DNA of 20,493 bases from Bacteroidales bacterium (lineage in GTDB: Bacteria; Bacteroidota; Bacteroidia; Bacteroidales; UBA7960), in contig SLRE01000106.1 of NCBI GenBank assembly GCA_007131125.1, positions 1-20,493 on the forward strand, in the 5' to 3' direction. Within the stretch, counting starts at the first letter, position 1. Each line of letters opens with the position of its first letter. Made by a program: the position numbers and the translations under genes. The notes beneath the pieces were generated by a model that was not told the origin of the DNA, did no database searches, and worked only from the letters and a program-made list of their open reading frames with translations. This document shows, one piece after another, positions 1-5,299 of the stretch.

Positions 1-2
1 AC

Positions 3-110
3 AGCACCGACGGAGATTATTTCTCAAACCCTAACGCAGAAGATGTGTTTGAGAAAATCTATGAAATGATGCATGAGTATAATCCTTCCATTTATCCTAA
101 GATTTTCTGA
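3..110 (+). CDS. C-terminal end of an unrecognised protein (partial)
   Basis: An open frame enters from the left edge and stops with TGA, giving 35 residues that begin STDGDYFSNPNAEDVFEKIY and end NPSIYPKIF. The segment is acidic and helical-looking, with no motif I can assign. The frame is plausible because its codon use resembles the neighbouring genes and the other two plus frames stop early. The 166 bases that follow contain a candidate promoter for the next gene, so the two need not be co-transcribed. I do not recognise the family, and the rest of the gene lies outside the window. Confidence 0.6.
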   Translation, partial: STDGDYFSNPNAEDVFEKIYEMMHEYNPSIYPKIF

Positions 111-149
111 AAAAACAATTTTTTTATACGGCTGTTTAATAAAAAGAGC

Positions 150-157
150 TACCTTTG
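150..157 (+). promoter_or_regulatory. Candidate -7 box (TACCTTTG) for the DhaL-DegV fusion gene
   Basis: TACCTTTG matches the Bacteroidota -7 consensus TAnnTTTG exactly. No TTTG is found at the usual -33 distance; only a T-rich stretch lies upstream. It would give a leader of roughly 110 bases. Bases 155-161 and 174-180 form a 7-bp inverted repeat (TTGTCCC/GGGACAA) that overlaps the box and could be an operator or a leader hairpin. Confidence 0.4.
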
Positions 158-276
158 TCCCCCTGAAAAAAGCGGGACAAGCTAAAAGGATTGCCAGCTT
201 GTTGGCGGCAGGGTTATCCGGAAATTATTTTTTTAAAGTCCGGAACCTTTTCGCCCTTTAACTTACAAACCATATT

Positions 277-2073
277 ATGACAACGACAAACCTGAATGTT
301 TTGGATGGCAAGAGGCTTTATTACAGTTTTCTTGCCGGAGCCCACAATGTATTTGAACATCAGAAACACCTCAATAAAATCAATGTTTTTCCGGTTCCGG
401 ACGCAGATACCGGTACCAACCTGGCATCCACCTTCCGGTCTATTGTCGAGAACTGTAACCCAAGCCCGAGCATCAAGCAAACCTCTGTATCCATTGCTGA
501 AGCAGCACTTACTGGTGCCAGGGGCAACAGCGGAATCATCATTGCCCAGTTTTTATATGGCTTCAGCAATGAGATCGAAGACCGTGAACACATCACCCTG
601 AAAGATTTTGCCATTTCCATGAAAAAAGCCGTGGAGTATGCTTACCAGGCCATCTCCAATCCTGTGGAAGGTACAATCATTACTGTATTGCGCGAATGGG
701 CCGATTTTATATATGCCCTTCACGAAAAGGTGGAGTCCTTTGAGCAACTGATGAAGGAATCCCTTGAAAAAGCGAAAGAATCCCTTTCCAAAACCCCCGA
801 GCTGCTTAAGGTACTTGCCAAGGCAAAGGTAGTGGATGCCGGGGCAAAGGGTTTTGTGCTCTTTTTGGAAGGAGTGGCACAATTCCTTCAAAAGGAAAAC
901 CTCAAGAAAATTATCAGTTTCTCTGCTGAAACACAGGAAGCAGAACCCATCATCGCCGAATCGCATGAAGCCGGCAATTTCCGCTATTGCACCGAGGCCA
1001 TGGTTTCTATTCCGGAAAACTCCAAAGCCCGGGTTACCGATTTTTTGTCGCAACTTGGAGATTCATTGGTAGTGGCCGGCCCGGAGAAGAAAATGCGCAT
1101 CCACATCCATACCAACCAGCCCGAAGAAGTGTTTGGCTACCTTACCCGTGAAGGGAAAGTGTTTACCCAGAAGGTGGATGATATGGTGAAACAAAATGAA
1201 ATTGCCAGCAACCGCAAGCACAATATTGCCCTGATGATCGACTCCACCTGCGACCTGCCAAGGGAGATCATTGACCGCTACCAGATGCACGTGGTGCCCC
1301 TGAATGTATTTTTTGGGGAAACCCAGTTCCTGGACCGGCTCACCATTACCCAGGATAAATTTTTTGAAATGATGGACAGCCATCCCGACTATCCAACCTC
1401 TTCCCAACCTTCTGTTGCTGACCTTAACAATACTTATAATTACCTGGCTTCGCATTATGATTCAGTTATTGCCGTGCACCTTTCCGAGAAACTCAGCGGC
1501 ACCTATGCCAACAGCTTAAAAGCAGCAGAATCCGTTTCTGCTCAAACCGGAAAGCGCATTAATGTGGTAAACTCCAGGCTTTTGAGCGGAACTCTGGGGC
1601 TGCTGGCATTGCGAGTTGCACAGGCCATTGAGGAGGGAAAGACACAGGATGAGATCATGGCCAATGTGGAAAAATGGGCAGACAACACCCGAATCCTTGT
1701 CGGAATCAAGACCCTTGATTCCTTTATTAAGGGAGGAAGGGTTAGCCCCACCAAAGGCTATATCGGAAAAAAGCTGGGCATGCGACCCATTGTCAGCATG
1801 GATAAGGAGGGCAAATCCATGCTTTTTGAAAAAGCATTCAGCATCAAGGGCAGCCTGAAAAAGATCATGAAGATCATAAAAAAGGATCTGAAGGAGAAAA
1901 AACTTTGGAAATACAACATCGTGCATGCCTACAACCCTGAAACCGCCGAATGGTTTGCCGGGCAAATGGAAGAGCTTACCGGGCAAAAACCTGAATATAT
2001 TTCGGAAATTGCACCGGTGGTGGCCATTAGCGCCGGCCGCGGTACCGTTGCCGTTTCCCTTATGATGGAATAA
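277..2073 (+). CDS. DhaL-kinase / DegV (FakA-FakB-like) fusion protein
   Basis: This 598-residue protein joins parts that are separate proteins in the Firmicutes fatty acid kinase system, where FakA phosphorylates a fatty acid presented by FakB and so feeds acyl-phosphate to phospholipid synthesis. Residues 1-205 are a DhaL/DAK2 kinase domain with the metal/nucleotide loop PVPDADTGTN (Asp42, Asp44) and GARGNSG at 80-86. Residues about 230-308 match the FakA middle domain, with Cys238, His276 and His278 where FakA has metal-binding residues as I recall. Residues about 315-598 are a DegV/FakB domain: IDSTCDLP at 321-328, TSSQPS at 374-379, LSGTY at 406-410 and GGR at 486-488. The C-terminal motif usually written HxGxG reads SAGRG, so the family His is Ser585. 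The ATG at 277 follows an A/T-rich leader without a Shine-Dalgarno. The architecture is clear; fatty acid kinase activity is inferred. Confidence 0.9.
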   Translation: MTTTNLNVLDGKRLYYSFLAGAHNVFEHQKHLNKINVFPVPDADTGTNLASTFRSIVENCNPSPSIKQTSVSIAEAALTGARGNSGIIIAQFLYGFSNEIEDREHITLKDFAISMKKAVEYAYQAISNPVEGTIITVLREWADFIYALHEKVESFEQLMKESLEKAKESLSKTPELLKVLAKAKVVDAGAKGFVLFLEGVAQFLQKENLKKIISFSAETQEAEPIIAESHEAGNFRYCTEAMVSIPENSKARVTDFLSQLGDSLVVAGPEKKMRIHIHTNQPEEVFGYLTREGKVFTQKVDDMVKQNEIASNRKHNIALMIDSTCDLPREIIDRYQMHVVPLNVFFGETQFLDRLTITQDKFFEMMDSHPDYPTSSQPSVADLNNTYNYLASHYDSVIAVHLSEKLSGTYANSLKAAESVSAQTGKRINVVNSRLLSGTLGLLALRVAQAIEEGKTQDEIMANVEKWADNTRILVGIKTLDSFIKGGRVSPTKGYIGKKLGMRPIVSMDKEGKSMLFEKAFSIKGSLKKIMKIIKKDLKEKKLWKYNIVHAYNPETAEWFAGQMEELTGQKPEYISEIAPVVAISAGRGTVAVSLMME

Positions 2074-2093
2074 AACCTACTTTTTTTGGCAAC

Positions 2094-2127
2094 AAAAAAG
2101 GTTTAAGCCCGCAAGCCTAAACCTTTT
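2094..2127. terminator. Bidirectional terminator between the fusion gene and rubrerythrin
   Basis: Arms 2096-2108 and 2115-2127 pair over 13 positions with one mismatch (2106/2117), around a 6-base loop. Read on the minus strand the hairpin is followed by a run of six T, an ideal intrinsic terminator for rubrerythrin. On the plus strand it ends in TTTT, so it may also stop transcription from the fusion gene. The two genes converge here. Confidence 0.85.
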
Positions 2128-2153
2128 CCGGATTGTAATACACAAACCGCCAT

Positions 2154-2735
2154 TTAGTAGTTTTCCACCCACTCTTCAAAATAAGCCTGGGGGTGGCGGC
2201 AGGTTGGGCAGTTTTTCAGGGCTTTTTCCCCTTCATAGATGTAACCGCATTTACGGCAGTACCATTTTATCTTTTTGGGCCGGTTGAATACTGTGCCTTC
2301 TTCCACCCGCTTGAGCAGTTTCAGGTAACGGTCTTCATGGTTTTTTTCGGCATCGGCAATCAGCTTGAAGGTGGTTGCAATGCGCTTAAACCCTTCTTCT
2401 TCGGCCACTTTGGCAAAAGTGGGATACAGCTCCGACCACTCTTCATTTTCACCCTCGGCGGCATGGGCCAGATTTTCGGCGGTATTCCCGACTTTTCCTG
2501 CAGGATAAGCAGCCGTGATCTCCACCTTACCTCCTTCCAGGTAACTGTAAAACATCTTTCCATGCATGCGCTCCTGGTCGGCAGTTTCATTGAAATATCC
2601 GGCAATCTGCTCATAACCTTCCTCCCGGGCCACCTTGGCATACATCTCATATCTGCGGGTAGCCTGGGCTTCTCCTGCAAAGGATTTCAGAAGATTTTGC
2701 TCGGTGCGGGTTCCTTTAATACTTTTTTCTTCCAT
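2154..2735 (-). CDS. rbr: Rubrerythrin (diiron peroxidase with rubredoxin domain)
   Basis: The 193-residue protein has the standard two-domain layout and length. Residues 1-145 form the ferritin-like four-helix bundle with diiron ligands in the expected places: Glu22, Glu55, His58, Glu96, Glu99, Glu130 and His133. Residues 155-193 form the rubredoxin-like Fe(SCys)4 site, with Cys160/163 and Cys176/179. Rubrerythrins reduce hydrogen peroxide in the cytoplasm of anaerobes and microaerobes, which suggests an organism that avoids or only tolerates oxygen. The ATG at 2735 is fixed by a strong Shine-Dalgarno ten bases upstream, unusual for this phylum. The gene stands alone, with its own terminator and a probable promoter. 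A Fur-family regulator gene lies about 2 kb upstream, and rubrerythrin is a typical peroxide- or iron-regulated gene elsewhere. Confidence 0.96.
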   Translation of the reverse strand: MEEKSIKGTRTEQNLLKSFAGEAQATRRYEMYAKVAREEGYEQIAGYFNETADQERMHGKMFYSYLEGGKVEITAAYPAGKVGNTAENLAHAAEGENEEWSELYPTFAKVAEEEGFKRIATTFKLIADAEKNHEDRYLKLLKRVEEGTVFNRPKKIKWYCRKCGYIYEGEKALKNCPTCRHPQAYFEEWVENY

Positions 2736-2745
2736 GGTAATAATT

Positions 2746-2752
2746 CCTCCTT
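2746..2752 (-). promoter_or_regulatory. Strong Shine-Dalgarno (AAGGAGG) of rubrerythrin
   Basis: On the minus strand AAGGAGG is followed by a 10-base spacer and the ATG at 2735. It matches the canonical anti-Shine-Dalgarno over seven bases. I checked the leaders of the other complete genes here and found no comparable match at proper spacing. Confidence 0.85.
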
Positions 2753-2815
2753 ATTTTTATTATCGTGCGTTGTTTGAGAATTTTTCTGTCCGGCCTCTTT
2801 TCAGGCAGTGAAAAA

Positions 2816-2823
2816 CAAAAATA
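2816..2823 (-). promoter_or_regulatory. Candidate -7 box (TATTTTTG) for rubrerythrin
   Basis: On the minus strand TATTTTTG fits TAnnTTTG. TTTG copies occur 12 and 28 bases upstream, neither at the usual 19-21 distance, so the -33 element is unclear. It would give a leader of about 70-75 bases containing the Shine-Dalgarno. Confidence 0.4.
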
Positions 2824-2992
2824 AGCGGAATTGGACAAAAAAAAGGAAATCCAAACCAAAACATACATGGAAACCGCTAATTTATAAGTGGTTTAAATAA
2901 AGGGAGAAAAAGAAACCCCGATCCACAAAGCCAAGCCTCCATTTTTAGATTTACTCTAAACAGTCATTTGCATTAAAAGGCAAATCATGATA

Positions 2993-3030
2993 CCCGGCCC
3001 GCAAACAGGGAAAAACATTATCCGGCCGGG
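2993..3030. repeat. G/C-rich inverted repeat downstream of purA
   Basis: CCCGGCC at 2993-2999 is perfectly complementary to GGCCGGG at 3024-3030 around a 24-base A-rich loop. There is no T-run next to it on either strand, so it is not an ordinary intrinsic terminator. It could be a structured 3' untranslated element or a protein site. Confidence 0.5.
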
Positions 3031-3171
3031 AAGGAATGTGAAGTGTTTTCTAAAAAAAAAGATGCGGAGTATTGGCCTTCCCGCTTGCGGAAGACCTTTC
3101 AATCAATTAATTAAAGGGAAACCTCCGGCAAAAAAAACCTAAGTTCATCAACCCGGAGACCACTGCGAAAG

Positions 3172-4476
3172 TTACTGATTAAAAAGGGTATGGGTGCGAT
3201 CGGGCCCGGTAGAAACGATTTCCATGGGTAACCCAACATGGGCTTCGATAAGGTTGAGATATTCCTGCAATGGGGCGGGCAACTCCTGTATGGTTTTAAA
3301 ATCTTTTAAATCACAATCCCAGCCTTCCATGGTTTGCAGAATGGGCTTGAGTTTATCGGGGTCATAATCGGAGGGAAGGTAATCGACCCTTTGGTCACCG
3401 TATTCATAAGCTGTACAAACCTTGAAGTTTTTCATCCCGTTGAGCACATCTACTTTGGTCATAATGAGCTTTGTAACCCCATTGAGCATCACGGCGTATT
3501 TTAGGGCAGGCAGGTCGAGCCAGCCGCAACGGCGTGGCCGGCCTGTGGTGGAGCCAAATTCATTACCTGAATTCCGGAGCCTGTCGCCCTCTTCATCAAA
3601 AAGTTCTGTAGGGAAAGGACCACTTCCAACCCTTGTGCAATATGCTTTTAAGATCCCGTAAACCTCCCCTATTCTTGAGGGTGCAAGACCAAGACCTGTA
3701 CAGGCACCGGCAGCAATGGTGCTGGAGGATGTAACAAAAGGATAGGAGCCGAAATCAATATCCAGTTGTGTGCCCTGGGCTCCTTCGGCCAGCATTTTCA
3801 ACCCATCATCCAGGGCCTGGTTGACAAAAATCTCGCTTTCAATCTGTGTAAGAGACCAAATGGTTTCCAGTCCTTTGAACCAGGCGGCTTCATAGGCTTC
3901 AAAATCCATCTCTTCCAGGCGAAGTTCCTCAATGTTGTAGCCCAGGTTACGGGCCAGCTTCATGTGTGCATTTTTTCGTTCCTGGTATTTTTCGCGAAAA
4001 GCCGGTGACAAGGTTTCGGCAAGCCGCATCCCGCAACGGGCAATTTTATCGGTATAAGCAGGACCAATACCTTTGAGGGTACTGCCGATCTTTTGCTTTC
4101 CACGGCTGCACTCATAAGCAGCATCCAGCAAACGGTGGGATGGCAGGATAAGGTGGGCTTTGCCAGAAATAAACAGGTTTTTTTTGAGCTGAGGCATCCC
4201 GATGCCCAAACTCTCAACCTCCTGCTTAAAAATAAAAGGATCCAGCACCACTCCGTTACCAATTACGTTTTGGCAGCCATCATGAAAAATTCCTGACGGG
4301 ATGGTATGTAAAATAAATTTCTTGTTTTCAAATTCAAGGGTATGACCTGCGTTTGGGCCTCCCTGGAAGCGGGCAACCAATTGATAACGGGGGGTGAGCA
4401 CGTCCACAATCTTTCCTTTGCCCTCATCACCCCATTGCAAGCCTAATAAAACATCGGCTTTGTTTTCGAACCTCAT
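3172..4476 (-). CDS. purA: Adenylosuccinate synthetase
   Basis: PurA joins IMP and aspartate using GTP, the first committed step from IMP to AMP. The 434-residue product carries the family signatures in order: GLQWGDEGKGK with catalytic Asp17, GGPNAGHT with His45, GSTLKGIGPAY, EGAQGTQLDID, TRVGSGPFPTE, GSTTGRPRRCGW, the base-recognition segment TKVDVLN, and GPDRTHT near the C-terminus. I chose the ATG at 4476. An in-frame start at 4521 would add 15 residues (MPLFLCLIQ...) not typical of PurA and would leave only a short leader behind the promoter at 4544-4574. PurA is inhibited by (p)ppGpp in several bacteria, which fits a place downstream of rsh and the Fur-family gene. It has its own consensus promoter, so it is at least partly transcribed on its own. 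Confidence 0.97.
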   Translation of the reverse strand: MRFENKADVLLGLQWGDEGKGKIVDVLTPRYQLVARFQGGPNAGHTLEFENKKFILHTIPSGIFHDGCQNVIGNGVVLDPFIFKQEVESLGIGMPQLKKNLFISGKAHLILPSHRLLDAAYECSRGKQKIGSTLKGIGPAYTDKIARCGMRLAETLSPAFREKYQERKNAHMKLARNLGYNIEELRLEEMDFEAYEAAWFKGLETIWSLTQIESEIFVNQALDDGLKMLAEGAQGTQLDIDFGSYPFVTSSSTIAAGACTGLGLAPSRIGEVYGILKAYCTRVGSGPFPTELFDEEGDRLRNSGNEFGSTTGRPRRCGWLDLPALKYAVMLNGVTKLIMTKVDVLNGMKNFKVCTAYEYGDQRVDYLPSDYDPDKLKPILQTMEGWDCDLKDFKTIQELPAPLQEYLNLIEAHVGLPMEIVSTGPDRTHTLFNQ

Positions 4477-4543
4477 TCTTTGGTTTTTTTTGTTTTGGAT
4501 AAGACATAAAAAAAGCGGCATTACACCGTTTTCTCTTTCAGGT

Positions 4544-4574
4544 CAAAATTAACTTTTTTTACCCAGAGTTCAAA
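4544..4574 (-). promoter_or_regulatory. Consensus Bacteroidota promoter of purA (TTTG-N19-TAATTTTG)
   Basis: On the minus strand a -33 TTTG (4571-4574) is spaced exactly 19 bases from TAATTTTG (4544-4551). This matches the primary sigma-factor consensus of Bacteroidota in both boxes and in spacing. The predicted leader to the ATG at 4476 is about 60 bases. It is the best promoter match in the window. Confidence 0.75.
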
Positions 4575-4637
4575 CCAAATAATAAAGGGAAAAACGGGGA
4601 AGCGTTTTCAGAGAGTTGAAACATTTGCAAAAATCAT

Positions 4638-5114
4638 TCAGGAACCGTTGCTTTTAATCTTTTCACATTCTTTGCAGATTCCATAAAAGGCAAAAGAACG
4701 GTGGGTAACTTCAAAGTTCATCAGGTTCTCCACGGAATTCTGGATTTCCTGCAAACGGGGATCACAAAACTCGTAAACATTGCCACATTCGGTGCAAATC
4801 AGGTGGTCGTGCTGTTTGTATTTGTAGGATTTTTCGAACTGGGCTACATTTTTGCCAAACTGATGCTTGACCACAAGGTTGCAGTTCAGCAGCAGGTCAA
4901 TGGTGTTATAAAGAGTGGCCCGGCTTACCCGGTATTTGTTGTTCTTCATTTTGATGTAAAGAGATTCCACATCGAAATGACCTTCGGTAAGGTAAATTTC
5001 CCTTAAAATGGTAAACCGCTCCGGGGTTTTCCGGTGACCGTTGTTTTCAAGGTAAGCGGAAAAAATATTTTTTACAGTTTCATAAACTTCCAGATCAGCT
5101 TTGGATTCTTTCAT
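4638..5114 (-). CDS. Fur-family metal-dependent transcriptional regulator
   Basis: The 158-residue protein has the Fur layout: an N-terminal winged helix (about 10-85) with recognition helix RVSRATLYNTIDLL (62-75), then a dimerisation/metal domain. Structural zinc cysteines are Cys107/Cys110 and Cys147/Cys150. Regulatory-site candidates are His46 (GHFD), Glu94 (QFE), His102 and His104 (HDH). At the position where the peroxide sensor PerR has a key aspartate this protein has Glu94, as in iron-sensing Fur, so I favour Fur over PerR without certainty. The ATG at 5114 is preferred; a start at 5141 would use TTG and add nine residues (reading LFNRVKLIA) absent from typical relatives. The gene sits between rsh and purA and has a near-consensus promoter. 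Targets cannot be read from the sequence. Confidence 0.93.
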   Translation of the reverse strand: MKESKADLEVYETVKNIFSAYLENNGHRKTPERFTILREIYLTEGHFDVESLYIKMKNNKYRVSRATLYNTIDLLLNCNLVVKHQFGKNVAQFEKSYKYKQHDHLICTECGNVYEFCDPRLQEIQNSVENLMNFEVTHRSFAFYGICKECEKIKSNGS

Positions 5115-5222
5115 CGCAATTAACTTTACCCGGTTGAACAAGCCGGAAGAACAAAATGTTTAACACCCTTTTTCCCGGTAATTAAACTATCCCGGCCTGA
5201 TACAATAAAATGAGTTGAAGCC

Positions 5223-5253
5223 CAAAGATAGAAAAAAAAATTATTATTTGAAA
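5223..5253 (-). promoter_or_regulatory. Promoter of the Fur-family gene (TTTC-N19-TATCTTTG)
   Basis: TATCTTTG on the minus strand (5223-5230) fits TAnnTTTG exactly. TTTC at 5250-5253 lies 19 bases upstream, one mismatch from TTTG. The predicted leader is about 100 bases and contains two TCCCGG copies. The spacer holds a run of nine T. Confidence 0.6.
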
Positions 5254-5299
5254 TGTTTATAAATAAAAGCGAAAGGAGTTGTATTACAGCCTTTTAAGG

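Larger units (their letters stand above)
2736..3171. other. Gene-free intergenic region between purA and rubrerythrin
   Basis: I see no open frame with coding character in these 436 bases. The rubrerythrin-proximal end holds the Shine-Dalgarno and a candidate promoter. The remainder should be the 3' flank of purA. It contains a 6-bp hairpin (2966-2971 with 2980-2985), a 7-bp all-G/C inverted repeat (2993-2999 with 3024-3030), and a hairpin around 3079-3097 (CTTCC...GGAAG) which, read on the minus strand, is followed about 16 bases later by a run of nine T. That last one may be the purA terminator, though the gap to the T-run makes it imperfect. Confidence 0.6.

Noticed and set aside
2193..2777. 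194-codon plus-strand open frame over rubrerythrin
   Set aside because: Fully antisense to a gene with all metal ligands conserved; composition is that of a shadow frame.
4477..4521. Longer purA start adding 15 residues
   Set aside because: The extension is not typical of PurA and shortens the leader behind the consensus promoter; the ATG at 4476 gives the normal N-terminus.
4477..4637. Purine or other riboswitch upstream of purA
   Set aside because: Only a 3-bp stem near a T-run is visible in the leader; no conserved aptamer core is recognisable.
5115..5141. TTG start for the Fur-family gene
   Set aside because: The ATG at 5114 gives a normal Fur N-terminus; the nine extra residues have no support.
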